Below are positions 18,298-29,130 of a stretch of DNA of 45,654 nt, one piece after another (within the stretch, counting starts at the first letter, position 1; every line of letters begins with the position of its first letter). Under the pieces are notes generated by a model that ran no database searches, was not told where the DNA came from, and was given only the letters and a program-made list of their open reading frames with translations. The position numbers were made by a program, and so were the translations under genes. Source of the stretch: Candidatus Sulfopaludibacter sp. SbA3 (GTDB lineage Bacteria > Pseudomonadota > Alphaproteobacteria > Caulobacterales > Hyphomonadaceae); assembly GCA_945913285.1 (NCBI GenBank), contig CAMEDD010000022.1, positions 1 through 45,654 on the forward strand. The letters are read 5' to 3'.

Positions 18298-19983
18298 CTA
18301 GCTCCTAAGGACAATCACTTCGATAAGCGGACGAATGCCGAACTCCAGTTCGCAGGCCTTGCGCAAGGCGCGCCCGACCACCTTTTCCACGACGTCATCA
18401 TCAAGCCGGTCGCGCTTCTTGATACCATCAAGCGCCCGCGCTGCCGCCATGTCGAGCGGCTCAAGACTTTCATCCGCGATCCGGCCGTCGGATTCCGAGA
18501 GCCCTTTGACGGCAATCACCGGCCCGTCGAGGATGTCACCATCATCGTCAAGGCAGACGGTGGCCACGATCAGTCCGCTGACGGACAGACGGCGGCGTTC
18601 GATGAGGCCCTCGGCGGCTTCCGGAACAAGGCGCGAGCCATCCAGCATCAGCCGGCCGGACGGAACTTCGTCGATTATCCCGGGTTCACCCGGCGCAAGC
18701 CGGATCAGGCTTCCATTGCGGGGCGTGAGGGCGCACTGAACCTGCAGCGATCTGGCATAGGCCGCATGCTCCATGATGTGCCGGCGCTCGCCATGTACAG
18801 GGACCGAAACCCGCGGCCGCACCCATTGGTACATCCGCCGCAGTTCGTCCCGGCACGGGTGACCGGATACATGGATCGGCTCCTCCACCATGCGAGGCGT
18901 GATGATCCGGATCCCCTGCTCTGCCAGCGAGTTCTGGAGCGCATAGACTGAGCTCTCATTGCCGGGAATAAGCCGCGAGGAAAAAATGACTGTGTCGTCT
19001 TCTCTCAGGCTCACATGCCGGTGGTCACCGCGGGCAATTCTCGACAGCGCGGCATTCGCTTCACCCTGGCTGCCCGTGCACAGATAGAGAATGTTTTCCG
19101 GCGGCAGATAACCTGCTTCAGACTCGTCCACGAACTCGAGCCGGGCTGGCAGGATGCCAACGGCTTTGGCCGCGCCGGTGATCTTGTGCATGCTGCGGCC
19201 CACGAGGCACACATCCCTGCCGGCGAGGTTTGCCGCTTCGATAATCGACTTCACCCGCGCCACATTGGAGGCAAACGTGGTCACCGCCACGGCGCCTGTC
19301 TGCCTGGCGATGAGATCGATCAGACCTTTGCGGACCGTATCCTCAGACCCTGCCTCGCCGCTCTCGAACACGTTGGTGGAGTCGCACACCATTGCCAGCA
19401 CGCCGCGGTCTCCGAGCGCCGTGAGCCCCTCGATGTCCGTGCGTGCCCCGATCAGAGGCTCAGGATCGATCTTCCAGTCGCCCGTATGCAGGATCAATCC
19501 GGCAGGCGTGTCGATCGACAGCGCATTGGGTTCGGGAATGGAATGCGTCAGCGTGATATACTTTACCGTGAACGGTCCCGCCCTGACCGATGCTTCGAGC
19601 GAAATCGTCTTAAGCAGTCGGACATCGAGCCCGCGTTCCTGCATCTTGCCGCGCACGAGTTCGGCGGTGAAGGGCGTGGCATAGATCGGCGCTTTGGTGC
19701 GCAGCAGCGGATAGAGGAGGCCGATGGCGCCGATATGGTCTTCGTGCGCATGCGTGAGGAACACGGCATCGATCTGCTCGCCGACGAGGTAGGCCGGGTC
19801 TGCGCAGATCAGGTCGATCCCGGGCGTCGACGCGTTTCCGAACGTGACCCCCACATCCACGACAATCCAGCGCCGGGCATGCGCCGGGCCGTATCCGTAA
19901 GCGTTCAGGTTCATGCCGATCTCGCCGCACCCCCCGAGGGGCAGGAAAACAAGCTCGTCTGTCGTCGCAGCGCTATCTGGCAT
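18298..19983 (-). CDS. rnj: ribonuclease J
   Basis: This 561-residue metallo-beta-lactamase/beta-CASP nuclease has 5'-to-3' exo- and endonuclease activity on RNA; in alphaproteobacteria it acts in rRNA and mRNA 5'-end processing. Zinc ligands are in THAHEDH (residues 77-83), with HTGDWKIDPEP later and the beta-CASP motif HVSGHPCRDEL near 370. The C-terminal domain (about 450-555) is present. The gene sits 6 nt from both coaX and mce, within a long run of short-spaced genes, so it is probably co-transcribed with the distal part of the nuo operon. Confidence 0.96.
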   Translation of the reverse strand: MPDSAATTDELVFLPLGGCGEIGMNLNAYGYGPAHARRWIVVDVGVTFGNASTPGIDLICADPAYLVGEQIDAVFLTHAHEDHIGAIGLLYPLLRTKAPIYATPFTAELVRGKMQERGLDVRLLKTISLEASVRAGPFTVKYITLTHSIPEPNALSIDTPAGLILHTGDWKIDPEPLIGARTDIEGLTALGDRGVLAMVCDSTNVFESGEAGSEDTVRKGLIDLIARQTGAVAVTTFASNVARVKSIIEAANLAGRDVCLVGRSMHKITGAAKAVGILPARLEFVDESEAGYLPPENILYLCTGSQGEANAALSRIARGDHRHVSLREDDTVIFSSRLIPGNESSVYALQNSLAEQGIRIITPRMVEEPIHVSGHPCRDELRRMYQWVRPRVSVPVHGERRHIMEHAAYARSLQVQCALTPRNGSLIRLAPGEPGIIDEVPSGRLMLDGSRLVPEAAEGLIERRRLSVSGLIVATVCLDDDGDILDGPVIAVKGLSESDGRIADESLEPLDMAAARALDGIKKRDRLDDDVVEKVVGRALRKACELEFGIRPLIEVIVLRS

Positions 19984-19989
19984 CAGGTC

Positions 19990-20757
19990 TCAACGGTTCC
20001 GCTTCCAGACTTCCAGCAATCCGCGGATCAGGACGTCCTGATCGTAGTAATCGATGGTTTCGCTGGCGCCTTCAAAAAGGGAGGCCACCCCGCCCGTGGC
20101 AACCACGGTCATCGGACGACCATACTCGGCTTTGACCCGCCGCACGAGCCCATCGATCAGCTCAATATATCCAAGAAAAACACCCGACTGCATCGCCGAA
20201 ACCGTATCCTTGCCAATCACGTGCGCAGGCTTCTGGATCGCGATCCGGGGCAACTGGGCAGCGGCCTCATGCAAAGCCCTCATGGACAGATAGATGCCCG
20301 GAGAGATGATGCCACCTTCAAATGCACCATCCGCCGCCACCACATCGAGCGTAGTCGCCGTCCCGCTGTCGATCACGATCAGCGGCCCGGGATACTTCAC
20401 ATGCGCGCCGAGGGCAGACGCGATCCGGTCAGCGCCAACCTGCTCGGGATGGCGTACACGCAGCTCCACCCCCGTTCTGAGGCCCGCCTCACCGATAAAC
20501 ATCGGCTCGACATTCAGGTAACGCCGCGCCAGCGTCCGGAAGTTGAACTGCGCCTGAGGTACAACCGTCGAGATGACGCAGCCCTTTGTCCCCGACAGGT
20601 CCACGCCGTGCATGTCCGCCAGTCGCCACAGCCAGGAGGCATGGTCGTCGGCGGTTTTCGTCGGGTCGGTTGCGCTTCTCCAGCTGTGAACCCAGTCTTC
20701 CCCGTCATGCAGGGCAAAAACGGTGTTGGTGTTGCCAACGTCAATGGCGAGCAGCAT
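19990..20757 (-). CDS. coaX: type III pantothenate kinase
   Basis: This 255-residue enzyme phosphorylates pantothenate, the first step of coenzyme A synthesis; the type III form is ASKHA-fold and not feedback-inhibited by CoA. Motif 1 is [16 protein letters not shown] (Asp6 in the phosphate loop). The substrate region is [13 protein letters not shown], and the second metal/phosphate motif is [13 protein letters not shown]. The C-terminal [12 protein letters not shown] closes the fold. Length matches the family. It follows birA by 6 nt, the common alphaproteobacterial birA-coaX-rnj order. Confidence 0.96.
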   Translation of the reverse strand: MLLAIDVGNTNTVFALHDGEDWVHSWRSATDPTKTADDHASWLWRLADMHGVDLSGTKGCVISTVVPQAQFNFRTLARRYLNVEPMFIGEAGLRTGVELRVRHPEQVGADRIASALGAHVKYPGPLIVIDSGTATTLDVVAADGAFEGGIISPGIYLSMRALHEAAAQLPRIAIQKPAHVIGKDTVSAMQSGVFLGYIELIDGLVRRVKAEYGRPMTVVATGGVASLFEGASETIDYYDQDVLIRGLLEVWKRNR

Positions 20758-20763
20758 GGCCCA

Positions 20764-21495
20764 TCAACTCCTGCGTATGTCCACTTCGCCGGCCCTTATG
20801 GAGCGGCGTGTTCCGTCCGGTAATCGAAGCAGGAGGGCGCCGTCGTCCTCGAGGTCTTCGAATATGCCTTCGGCCGCCGTGTCCCCCGTGCGGACCTGAA
20901 CGACCTGGCCGAGGGCTTCTGCCCGTTCAAGCCAGTCCTTGCGAGTCCCCCTGAAGCTTTCACGCGCCTGCGTAACGCGGCGCGCGAAAGCATGGCGGAG
21001 GCTGGAGAGCACCGTATCCACAGGTGTTCCGGGCCGCATGCCGAGCTCCAGAAGGCTGGTGGCGGGCTGGGTCACATTTTCGGGAGGCGGGAGGAGATTA
21101 ATGCCTATGCCGGCTGCCACCCAGAGATCCGATCCGCCGCCGCCCGTTTCCACCAGGATGCCGGACACTTTCCGGCGATCGATCCTGACATCATTGGGCC
21201 ACTTCACCCGCACATCCGTGCCGGGTGCATGTTCCAGAACCACGTCCGTGACTGCCAATGCGGCCGCAAAAGGCAGCCTGAGGGCAACAGGCAGGCCGCC
21301 CGGCTCCCGGAACAGGGCTGTCGCGTAGACATTTCCAGCCGGCGAAATCCATTCCCGGTCCTGCCGGCCGCGGCCCGCCGTCTGCTGATCGGCCACGATC
21401 CACTGGTCCTGAAAGCCGGAGGCGACGCGTCGCTTGGCTTCGGTATTCGTGCTGTCGATGATGCCCATCCGGTGAACGGGCCAAGCCTCACTCAA
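20764..21495 (-). CDS. birA: biotin--[acetyl-CoA-carboxylase] ligase
   Basis: This 243-residue protein attaches biotin to the biotin carboxyl carrier protein through biotinyl-AMP. It has STNTEAKRR, the biotin/ATP loop region [40 protein letters not shown] with the conserved Lys, and a small C-terminal SH3-like domain (about 195-243). It lacks the N-terminal helix-turn-helix of E. coli BirA, so it should not act as a repressor. The start given is a TTG overlapping the nuoN stop (TTGA). An ATG nine codons in (21468) is an alternative, and neither has a strong ribosome-binding site. Confidence 0.93.
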   Translation of the reverse strand: MSEAWPVHRMGIIDSTNTEAKRRVASGFQDQWIVADQQTAGRGRQDREWISPAGNVYATALFREPGGLPVALRLPFAAALAVTDVVLEHAPGTDVRVKWPNDVRIDRRKVSGILVETGGGGSDLWVAAGIGINLLPPPENVTQPATSLLELGMRPGTPVDTVLSSLRHAFARRVTQARESFRGTRKDWLERAEALGQVVQVRTGDTAAEGIFEDLEDDGALLLRLPDGTRRSIRAGEVDIRRS

Positions 21496-22925
21496 CGCAA
21501 AAGCCCCGATGCCGCAATGGTTGCCCAGCCACCGGTGCCGAGTTCGCTGATGAAGACCATGAACACACCGCCGGCGATCACCGCACTCAGCAGCACCACG
21601 CCCATGACGGAAACATCAACGGGGTCGAGACGCTCGGCAGGTTCATCGAACCACATGATCTTGATCAGCTTGAGGTAGTACCCGAGCGAAATCACCGACG
21701 AGATGACCACCAGGATCACCAGCGGCATGAGCTGCGCGTTGAGACCCGCCTGCAACACTTCAAACTTGCCGAAGAAGCCGCCGAACGGCGGCATGCCGGC
21801 AACCGAGAAGATCAGCACGGAAAGCAAGACGGTCAGCAGCGGTCTGGTCCGGATCAATCCGCCAAGGTCCGATATGCCCTCGACCATGCCGCCGGCCCGG
21901 CGCATGGCAAGCACGCCCGCAAACAGGCCCAATGTCGTCACGGCGTAGATCGTGGAGAAGGTCAGGAGCGCGGCTGCGCCATGCTCCGGACCCGCAGCGA
22001 CCGCAACCAGCGCATAGCCGACGTTGGCAATCGAGGAATAGCCCAGCAGCCGTTTGATATTGGTCTGCACAAGCGCCCCGAGAGACCCGACGATCATCGA
22101 TGCGCCCGCAATGATGCCGACGATCAGCTGCCACTGGTCTATCGCTTCCCCGAACGCGGTGAACAGCACGTTCGCAAATACGACGGTTGATGCGAGTTTC
22201 GGCGCGGAGGCAAAGAAGGCCACGACAGGCGTGGGCGCGCCCTCGTACACGTCCGGTGTCCAGACGTGCATGGGCGCGGCAGAAATCTTGAACGCAAGCC
22301 CGACGATGATGAGCACCATGCCGAACATGGCGCCGGTCGACAGTCCGGCTTCAGCGATGCCCGTGAAGGACGTGGTGGCGGTGAAGCCGTAAACAAGCGA
22401 CGCCCCATAGAGAAACATGCCGGACGCGAGCGCACCGAGCACGAAGTACTTCAGACCGGCTTCGGACGAACGGGCCGAGTCGCGATGGAAAGCCGCAAGC
22501 ACATACGAAGACAGGCTGAGCGTCTCGATACCCATGTAAAGGGTCATCAGGTCAGCTGCCGACAGGATGATGCCCATGCCGACGCTGGCGAAGATCATCA
22601 GCAGAGCGTACTCGTAACGGGTTGTCTGGTGCCGCTTCAGGAAGCCTTCCGAGACAATCAGTGCCACGCCGGCGAGCCCGAAACTGATGACCTTTGCGAA
22701 GTTCACGAAGGTGTTCGTGCGGACCAATCCGCCAAACGCTTCCCCGCCCTGGAAATGGGCCGCCGCCAGGCCGGCCGCGCCAAAGAGCGAAAGCGCGCCG
22801 AACTTGAATGAAAGCGAATTGAACCGGTCACCAAAAACGGCGCCGAGGAGGACGCCGACGAGGCCTGCAGCCGCCAGCCAAAGCTCCGGCGCGATCGTCA
22901 TCAGGATGTCTGTCAGGTCCAGCAT
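21492..22925 (-). CDS. nuoN: NADH-quinone oxidoreductase subunit N
   Basis: This 477-residue antiporter-like membrane subunit of complex I is one of three proton-pumping subunits. About 13-14 hydrophobic helices fill the protein. Conserved Mrp-type features include [20 protein letters not shown] (the Glu of TM5), [20 protein letters not shown], and [20 protein letters not shown] with the buried Lys. The start ATG is 3 nt after nuoM, and the stop overlaps birA. This is the last nuo gene, and no terminator is visible before birA. Confidence 0.96.
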   Translation of the reverse strand: MLDLTDILMTIAPELWLAAAGLVGVLLGAVFGDRFNSLSFKFGALSLFGAAGLAAAHFQGGEAFGGLVRTNTFVNFAKVISFGLAGVALIVSEGFLKRHQTTRYEYALLMIFASVGMGIILSAADLMTLYMGIETLSLSSYVLAAFHRDSARSSEAGLKYFVLGALASGMFLYGASLVYGFTATTSFTGIAEAGLSTGAMFGMVLIIVGLAFKISAAPMHVWTPDVYEGAPTPVVAFFASAPKLASTVVFANVLFTAFGEAIDQWQLIVGIIAGASMIVGSLGALVQTNIKRLLGYSSIANVGYALVAVAAGPEHGAAALLTFSTIYAVTTLGLFAGVLAMRRAGGMVEGISDLGGLIRTRPLLTVLLSVLIFSVAGMPPFGGFFGKFEVLQAGLNAQLMPLVILVVISSVISLGYYLKLIKIMWFDEPAERLDPVDVSVMGVVLLSAVIAGGVFMVFISELGTGGWATIAASGLLR

Positions 22926-22928
22926 GTC

Positions 22929-24413
22929 TTACTGGCCCCTCGCCATCATGGACAGGATCCGAGCGGTAGAGCCGTCGGTCAGGTTGAAAATCAGATTTGG
23001 CGCAATGCCGAACAGCAGCGTCAGGACCGCAAGCGGCGCGATACAGATCCATTCCACGAAGTTCATGTCCCTGATGGCGTTCAGCCCGGGATTCGTGATC
23101 TCTCCGAACACCGTGCGCCGGTAAAGCGTCAGCATGTAAACGGCTGAGAAGATGACCCCCAGCGCAGCGCCGGCCGCGGCCCAGGTCGCCGCCTGGAAGC
23201 CGCCCACCATTGTCAGGATCTCGCCTACGAAACCGCTCGTTCCCGGCAGGCCCACATTGGCCATGGTGAACAGCATGAAGAAGGACGCATAGACCGGCAT
23301 CCGGTTCACCAATCCTCCATACGCCGCAATTTCTCTCGTGTGCATGCGGTCATACACGACGCCGACGATCAGGAAGAGCGCGCCTGATATCAGGCCGTGA
23401 CTGAGCATCTGGAAGACCGCGCCCTGTATTCCGGTTTCGTTGAACGCAAAGATGCCGAGCGTCACGAAGCCCATGTGCGCGACCGAAGAATACGCAATCA
23501 GCTTTTTCATGTCGGTCTGACGCCACGCAACGAGCGACGTGTAAACGATGGCGACCACCGCAAGCCCGAACATGAACGGCTGGAACAGCGCGCTGGCGTC
23601 CGGGAACATCGGCAGCGAAAAGCGCAGGAAGCCGTACCCGCCCATCTTCAGCAGGACGCCCGCAAGGATCACCGAACCGGCGGTCGGCGCCTGTACGTGG
23701 GCATCGGGCAACCATGTGTGAACCGGCCACATCGGAAGCTTGACCGCAAAGGAGGCCGCAAATGCCAGCCAGAGCCAGGTCTGCACGCCGGGCGCGAATG
23801 AATAGGTCTCGAGCACCTCAACGTCTGCCGAACCGGCGGCGAGGATCATGTAGACCATCGCGACAAGCATCAGGAGCGAGCCGATCAGCGTGTAGAGGAA
23901 GAACTTGAACGCGGCATAGACGCGGTCCTTCCCGCCCCAGATACCGACAATCAGGAACATCGGGATCAGGCCTGCTTCGAAGAAGACATAGAAGAGGACC
24001 AGGTCGAGCGCGACGAATACGCCGATCATGAATGTCTCGAGGACGAGGAATGCGATGACATATTCCGTCATCCGCTTCCCGACCGAGTTCCAGCTCGCCA
24101 GAAGGCAGATCGGTGTCAGGAAAGTCGTCAGCACAACCAGCGACAGCGACAGGCCGTCGATCCCGAGTTTGTAGCTGATCGGACCGTACCAGGCGTGCTG
24201 CTCGACCAGCTGATAGCCTGCCACGTCCGGATCAAACGCCATGAAGGCGGCAACCGAAACCGCGAATGTTGCTGCCGAAACGAGGATGCCCGTCGCCAGG
24301 ACGAGCTTGCCAGACTTACCGCCGCCGCCGGTCGCAGAATGGATCAGCATGACCAGCAACGCGCCAGCCAGCGGCAGGAAAGTCATCAGCGTCAGGATAG
24401 GAAGACTGCCCAT
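22929..24413 (-). CDS. nuoM: NADH-quinone oxidoreductase subunit M
   Basis: This 494-residue proton-pumping membrane subunit of complex I has about 14 helices. It has the antiporter-family region [20 protein letters not shown] (TM5 Glu), [20 protein letters not shown] (broken helix with Lys), and [20 protein letters not shown]. The start at 24413 shares a base with the nuoL stop (TGATG). The frame stays open 9 more codons into nuoL, but the overlapping ATG gives the expected N-terminus. It sits between nuoL and nuoN in standard order. Confidence 0.96.
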   Translation of the reverse strand: MGSLPILTLMTFLPLAGALLVMLIHSATGGGGKSGKLVLATGILVSAATFAVSVAAFMAFDPDVAGYQLVEQHAWYGPISYKLGIDGLSLSLVVLTTFLTPICLLASWNSVGKRMTEYVIAFLVLETFMIGVFVALDLVLFYVFFEAGLIPMFLIVGIWGGKDRVYAAFKFFLYTLIGSLLMLVAMVYMILAAGSADVEVLETYSFAPGVQTWLWLAFAASFAVKLPMWPVHTWLPDAHVQAPTAGSVILAGVLLKMGGYGFLRFSLPMFPDASALFQPFMFGLAVVAIVYTSLVAWRQTDMKKLIAYSSVAHMGFVTLGIFAFNETGIQGAVFQMLSHGLISGALFLIVGVVYDRMHTREIAAYGGLVNRMPVYASFFMLFTMANVGLPGTSGFVGEILTMVGGFQAATWAAAGAALGVIFSAVYMLTLYRRTVFGEITNPGLNAIRDMNFVEWICIAPLAVLTLLFGIAPNLIFNLTDGSTARILSMMARGQ

Positions 24414-26560
24414 CAGTTTGCTCCGCCCGACCGCAGCCACAGGACTGCACCAAAGACGATCGCCGCGCCAATGATCACAAAGGCGTAGTGGTAAAGATAG
24501 CCGGAATGCATCCGCGACAGGCCGCGCGAGCTGAGCCCTGCCAGTTTCGCCATGCCGTCCGGACCGAGCCCGTCAATGATCTTTTTGTCGGCACGCCAGA
24601 AGATGTTGCCGAGGAATGCAGAGCCGCGGACCAAAGTCACCTGGTAGATCTCGTCGAAGTACCACTTGTTCGAGAACAGGGCGTGAAGCGGACCGCCGCT
24701 GGCCGCAACACGCGCGCCGACACCCCGGTTGAAGAAATACGTGAAGGTCGCGATCAGGAACCCGCCGACCGTCACAACCAGCGGCGCCCAGAGCACCCAT
24801 TCCGGCACATCGTGGCGGTCATGCAGAACATGATTGGCGGCGTCGCGGTAGATCGCGCCGGCCCAGAAAGCCTCATTCTGGCCGTCCACGAAGGCGTCAT
24901 AGAAATAGACGCCCGCAAACATCGCCCCGAGGCTGAGGAGTGCCAGCGGGATCAACATGACGGCCGGGCTTTCATGCGGCGTATGCGCAGGGTCGTGGCC
25001 GTGATCGTCAGGGTGGGCGTGATCGTCCGCCCCGTGATGATCATGCGCGGCATGCGGCGCGGGTCCGTGGAAGGTCATGTAGATCAACCGCCAGGAATAG
25101 AAGCTGGTCAGGAAGGCGGCGAGGAGGCCGAACCAGAAGGCGACTTCAGCAAACGAGACGCCGGCCATGGCGCCGGCAAAGCTGCTCTCCAGGACCGCGT
25201 CCTTGGAGAAGAAACCCGAGAAACCGAGTTTCGTGTGCGGAATACCGAGGCCGATGATCGCAATCGTCCCGATCATCATCGCTGCATAGGTCAGCGGCAT
25301 GAACTTCGCGAGACCGCCCATGCGGCGCATGTCCTGCTCATGGTGCATGCCGTGGATCACTGAGCCTGCGCCGAGGAACAGCAGCGCCTTGAAGAAGGCG
25401 TGCGTGAAGAGGTGGAACATGGCCGCTTCATAGGCGCCGATACCGGCCGCGAAGAACATGTAACCGAGCTGCGAACACGTCGAGTATGCGATCACCCGCT
25501 TGATGTCGTTCTGCGCCATGCCGACGGTCGCTGCGTAGAGCGCCGTTACAGCGCCGACCAGTGCGACCATACCGGACGCATAAAATGTGTACTCGTAGAT
25601 CGGCGACAGGAGGCAGACGAGATAAACGCCCGCGGTCACCATCGTGGCCGCGTGGATCAGCGCCGATACAGGTGTCGGGCCTTCCATCGCGTCGGGTAGC
25701 CAGACGTGCAGGAAGAACTGCGCCGACTTTCCCATCGCACCGATGAACAGGAGGACGCCGATCAGCTCGAGCGCATAGACCCGCTCGCCGAAGAACACGA
25801 TCACCGCTTCTCGTGCCGGCAAGGCCTCGGCAAACGCCATCGGCGTCACGACCGCGTTCGTGCGGATGGCCTCGAGCACCGGCCCGAACTCGACGGAGCG
25901 GAACACAAAGAACACCGCCATGATACCGAGCGCGAGACCAAAGTCGCCGACCCGGTTGGTCACGAAGGCTTTGATCGACGCATCGTTCGGCGCCTTCTTG
26001 GTGTACCAGAACCCGATCAGCAGGTACGAGGCGAGCCCCACACCCTCCCAGCCGAAGAAAAGCTGGATGAAGTTGTCGGCAACAACCAGCATCAGCATCA
26101 TGAACGTGAACAGGGACAGGTAGCTGAAGAAGCGCGCCTTGTGCGGATCCTCGCTCATGTAGCCCCAGGAATAGAGGTGCACCAGACCCGAAACCCCGGT
26201 GATCACCGCCATCATGACGATGGACAGCGTATCGACCCGGATGGCCCAGTTGGCCTGGAAGTCGCCGACGTGAATCCAGGGCATCAGCGTGATGATGTGC
26301 TGCTTCAGCTCTACCGCCGCAACGTCCGTTCCCGCGGTCAGATAAGCATCAAACCCGGCATGGTGCTCCGGCGCGGCGCCGCCCGCGAGACCGGCAACAT
26401 AGGCAAACAGCTGGTACAGAGACAACGCGCCTGCCGACATCACGACACCGGTCGTGATCGCCATGACCACGCGGTCGCCGATCCATTTATGGAACAGTCC
26501 CGTCAGCGCGGCGAGGCCGGGCGCAAGGACGATGTAGATGAGAAAGCTATCCGGAAGCAT
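24413..26560 (-). CDS. nuoL: NADH-quinone oxidoreductase subunit L, with a His-rich loop
   Basis: This 715-residue distal proton-pumping subunit of complex I carries the long amphipathic lateral helix in its C-terminal part. Seen motifs are [20 protein letters not shown] (TM5 Glu), [20 protein letters not shown] (Lys/His channel residues) and [16 protein letters not shown]. Residues 498-529 form a polar loop with 11 histidines and many Asp, between two hydrophobic segments. The length is somewhat above the 610-660 common in many bacteria, partly because of this loop. It lies 7 nt after nuoK and is coupled to nuoM. Confidence 0.96.
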   Translation of the reverse strand: MLPDSFLIYIVLAPGLAALTGLFHKWIGDRVVMAITTGVVMSAGALSLYQLFAYVAGLAGGAAPEHHAGFDAYLTAGTDVAAVELKQHIITLMPWIHVGDFQANWAIRVDTLSIVMMAVITGVSGLVHLYSWGYMSEDPHKARFFSYLSLFTFMMLMLVVADNFIQLFFGWEGVGLASYLLIGFWYTKKAPNDASIKAFVTNRVGDFGLALGIMAVFFVFRSVEFGPVLEAIRTNAVVTPMAFAEALPAREAVIVFFGERVYALELIGVLLFIGAMGKSAQFFLHVWLPDAMEGPTPVSALIHAATMVTAGVYLVCLLSPIYEYTFYASGMVALVGAVTALYAATVGMAQNDIKRVIAYSTCSQLGYMFFAAGIGAYEAAMFHLFTHAFFKALLFLGAGSVIHGMHHEQDMRRMGGLAKFMPLTYAAMMIGTIAIIGLGIPHTKLGFSGFFSKDAVLESSFAGAMAGVSFAEVAFWFGLLAAFLTSFYSWRLIYMTFHGPAPHAAHDHHGADDHAHPDDHGHDPAHTPHESPAVMLIPLALLSLGAMFAGVYFYDAFVDGQNEAFWAGAIYRDAANHVLHDRHDVPEWVLWAPLVVTVGGFLIATFTYFFNRGVGARVAASGGPLHALFSNKWYFDEIYQVTLVRGSAFLGNIFWRADKKIIDGLGPDGMAKLAGLSSRGLSRMHSGYLYHYAFVIIGAAIVFGAVLWLRSGGAN

Positions 26561-26567
26561 GCCTGGG

Positions 26568-26879
26568 TCAGCCCTTCATCAAATCGACATTCTCAACCGA
26601 GATGTCCCGGCGGTTCCGGAAGTAAACAACGAGGATCGCGAGCCCCACGGCGGCTTCTGCTGCGGCAACCGTCAGAACCAGCATCGCGAAGATCTGGCCC
26701 TCGATGGTTCCGGTGAAGACCGAGAAGGCCACCAGGTTGATGTTGACCGCGAGCAGGATCAGCTCGAGCGCCATCAGGATGACGATGATGTTCTTCCGGT
26801 TCACGAAGATGCCGACCACGCCGACCGTGAACAGGGCGGCCGACAGCATGAGGAAGTGGATCAGACCAAGTTCAGCCAT
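26568..26879 (-). CDS. nuoK: NADH-quinone oxidoreductase subunit K
   Basis: This 103-residue, three-helix membrane subunit of complex I is homologous to MrpC. The helices are at residues about 5-22, 28-50 and 60-85. The conserved buried glutamates lie in [19 protein letters not shown] and in [19 protein letters not shown]. The ATG at 26879, one base after the nuoJ stop, gives the normal family length; an upstream in-frame start would overlap nuoJ. Confidence 0.96.
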   Translation of the reverse strand: MAELGLIHFLMLSAALFTVGVVGIFVNRKNIIVILMALELILLAVNINLVAFSVFTGTIEGQIFAMLVLTVAAAEAAVGLAILVVYFRNRRDISVENVDLMKG

Positions 26880-26880
26880 G

Positions 26881-27474
26881 TCAGATCCCCTCACCCGGAG
26901 CCGGGTCTTTCATCTCGAAGGCATCAGCGCGGCGCCGGCCCGTCTGTTCGCCGACGTTCTGGCGCTTCACATTCGGGCGGTGGCGCAGTGTCAATACGAT
27001 GGCGCCGATCATGGCGACGAGCAGGATAACACCCGCCATCTGGAACAGGAGCAGATAATCCGTGTACATCACGGCGCCGATCGCTTCGGCGTTTGTCTCG
27101 CCTCCCGGTGACGGATCAAATGACGCCGCGCTGATCTGGCCGCTGGTTGCCCAGACCAGCGCGAGTTCGCCGAAGAAAATCAAACCGACGAGCAGGGCAA
27201 ACGGCCAGTAGCGCAGCGTGCCTTCCTTGAGTTCCACGAAATCGACGTCGAGCATCATGACGACGAACAGGAACAGGACCGCGACGGCGCCGACATAGAC
27301 CACGATCAGCAGCATCGCGAGGAACTCGGCCCCGATCAGCACGAACAGCCCGGCCGCCGAACAGAACGTCAGGATCAGCCAGAGCACCGAGTGCACGGGA
27401 TTGCGCGCCGCAATGACGAACACGGCCGACAGGATCACGATTGCCGCGATCAGTCCAAATGCGATCAGTGCCAC
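26881..27474 (-). CDS. nuoJ: NADH-quinone oxidoreductase subunit J
   Basis: This 197-residue membrane subunit of complex I has five predicted helices. It contains [20 protein letters not shown] and the conserved pi-bulge helix segment [20 protein letters not shown]. The proposed start is a GTG at 27474 ([13 protein letters not shown]), placing the first helix at the N-terminus as in other NuoJ, with AAGGGGCGAGAAGG just before it. An in-frame ATG at 27582 would add 36 residues and overlap nuoI, so it is less likely. The C-terminal tail after the last helix is hydrophilic. Gap to nuoI is 70 nt, the longest in the nuo cluster. Confidence 0.93.
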   Translation of the reverse strand: MALIAFGLIAAIVILSAVFVIAARNPVHSVLWLILTFCSAAGLFVLIGAEFLAMLLIVVYVGAVAVLFLFVVMMLDVDFVELKEGTLRYWPFALLVGLIFFGELALVWATSGQISAASFDPSPGGETNAEAIGAVMYTDYLLLFQMAGVILLVAMIGAIVLTLRHRPNVKRQNVGEQTGRRRADAFEMKDPAPGEGI

Positions 27475-27544
27475 TGCCTTCTCGCCCCTTTTTTGATCCG
27501 GAAGGCGCCCCTCGCCCGGCCCGTATCGGTTACACTTCAGCGCG

Positions 27545-28030
27545 CTAACGGTACGGCGCGTCCAACTCAAGATTCCTGGCAATCAGCCGTTCCCAGCGGT
27601 CACCGTTCGCGAGCAGGCGTGCCTTGTCGTAGAACAGCTCCTCGCGTGTTTCAGTCGCAAACTCGAAGTTCGGCCCTTCGACGATGGCATCCACCGGACA
27701 GGCTTCCTGACAGAAGCCGCAATAGATGCATTTCACCATGTCGATGTCGTAGCGGGTTGTCCGGCGGGCACCGTCTTCACGCGGCTCAGCCTCGATTGTG
27801 ATGGCCTGCGCCGGGCAGATCGCTTCGCAGAGCTTGCACGCAATGCAGCGCTCTTCGCCGCTCGGGTAGCGCCGCAAGGCGTGCTCACCCCGAAAGCGGG
27901 GCGAGAGCGGGTTCTTCTCGAACGGATAGTTCACCGTCGGCTTGCGCCGGACCATCTCACGCAGTGCGACCCAGAACGCGCCGAGAAAATCGGTCAGCAG
28001 CGCGCCGCGAAGGGTTTGAGCGAGGCTCAT
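27545..28030 (-). CDS. nuoI: NADH-quinone oxidoreductase subunit I
   Basis: This 161-residue peripheral-arm subunit of complex I holds clusters N6a and N6b. Two ferredoxin-type motifs are present: [16 protein letters not shown] (about residues 62-77) and [16 protein letters not shown] (about 101-116), each with four Cys spaced for a [4Fe-4S] cluster. An N-terminal amphipathic helix contacts the membrane arm. Length equals the family norm for alphaproteobacteria. It overlaps nuoH by 4 nt (ATGA). Confidence 0.97.
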   Translation of the reverse strand: MSLAQTLRGALLTDFLGAFWVALREMVRRKPTVNYPFEKNPLSPRFRGEHALRRYPSGEERCIACKLCEAICPAQAITIEAEPREDGARRTTRYDIDMVKCIYCGFCQEACPVDAIVEGPNFEFATETREELFYDKARLLANGDRWERLIARNLELDAPYR

Positions 28031-29121
28031 GCCTGAACTCCGAAATATGTGACGTAACCAGCGACGACGAGCACCGCCGCGAGCGATGTCGGAAGGAAAA
28101 TCTTCCAGCCGAGACGCATCAGCTGGTCATAGCGATAGCGCGGCACGATGGCCTTCACCATTGCAAACAGGAAAAACAGGAAAAGGATCTTCAGCATGAA
28201 CCAGAACAGTCCGGACAAGCTGACAAGCAGCGGCGGCAGCGCGTTCGCGATGTCTGGCCCAAGGGCAATCGGCCCGTGCCAGCCGCCGAGGAACAGGATC
28301 GTCATCATGGCGCACATCAGGACGATGTTCAGGTACTCGCCGAGCATGAACAGCAGGTACGGTGTCGAGCCGTATTCGACCTGGTAGCCGGCCACGAGCT
28401 CGGATTCCGCTTCCGGCAAGTCGAACGGCGGCCGGTTCGTTTCCGCCAATGCCGAGATGAAGAAGATCACGAACATCGGGAACATCACGATGACCAGCGG
28501 GAAATTCTGGAAGCTGAACGCATGCCAGTTCTGCAAGCCGCCAGCCTGATTGTTGACGATGTCGCTGAGGTTCATCGATCCGACCATCAGGATCACCGTA
28601 ATGATCACGAAACCGATCGAGACTTCGTAGGAAACCATCTGCGCCGCCGAACGCAGCGCCCCGAGGAACGGATACTTCGAGTTCGACGCCCAGCCGCCCA
28701 TGATTATGCCATAGACCCCGAGCGAGCTGATCGCGAACAGATAGAGGATCCCGACGTTCAGGTCGGAGATCACCCAGCTGGTGCCGCCTTCAAGGCCGGG
28801 GGCGACCGGAATGGCGGCCCAGGCCGCAAACGCCAGCGTACACGTGAAGATCGGCGCGAAGATGAAGACGAATTTGTTGGCGCCGGCCGGGATGACGATT
28901 TCCTTGAGCAGGAACTTCCCGAAGTCCGCAAAGGACTGAAGCAGGCCGAAAGGTCCAACGACGTTGGGCCCCTTGCGCATCATCACGCCGGCCCAGATCT
29001 TACGGTCGAGCAGCAGCAGAAACGCAATCGAGATCAACAGAACAAGCGTGAACAGCCCGATCTGGCCAAGCACCAGAAGTGGCCCCCAGAGGCTCCCCAA
29101 AGCATCGATGGCATTGCTCAT
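28027..29121 (-). CDS. nuoH: NADH-quinone oxidoreductase subunit H
   Basis: This 364-residue membrane subunit forms part of the quinone chamber at the junction of the arms. It has about eight helices, the loop [20 protein letters not shown], and the conserved acidic stretch [20 protein letters not shown] with AGYQVEYGS right after it. The C-terminal [13 protein letters not shown] is also typical. It starts 9 nt after nuoG and overlaps nuoI. Confidence 0.97.
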   Translation of the reverse strand: MSNAIDALGSLWGPLLVLGQIGLFTLVLLISIAFLLLLDRKIWAGVMMRKGPNVVGPFGLLQSFADFGKFLLKEIVIPAGANKFVFIFAPIFTCTLAFAAWAAIPVAPGLEGGTSWVISDLNVGILYLFAISSLGVYGIIMGGWASNSKYPFLGALRSAAQMVSYEVSIGFVIITVILMVGSMNLSDIVNNQAGGLQNWHAFSFQNFPLVIVMFPMFVIFFISALAETNRPPFDLPEAESELVAGYQVEYGSTPYLLFMLGEYLNIVLMCAMMTILFLGGWHGPIALGPDIANALPPLLVSLSGLFWFMLKILFLFFLFAMVKAIVPRYRYDQLMRLGWKIFLPTSLAAVLVVAGYVTYFGVQA

Positions 29122-29130
29122 GGCGCCGCC

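Noticed and set aside
19015-20823. Open frame of 602 codons on the plus strand opposite rnj and coaX
   Set aside because: It spans two real genes on the other strand and has no domain-like pattern.
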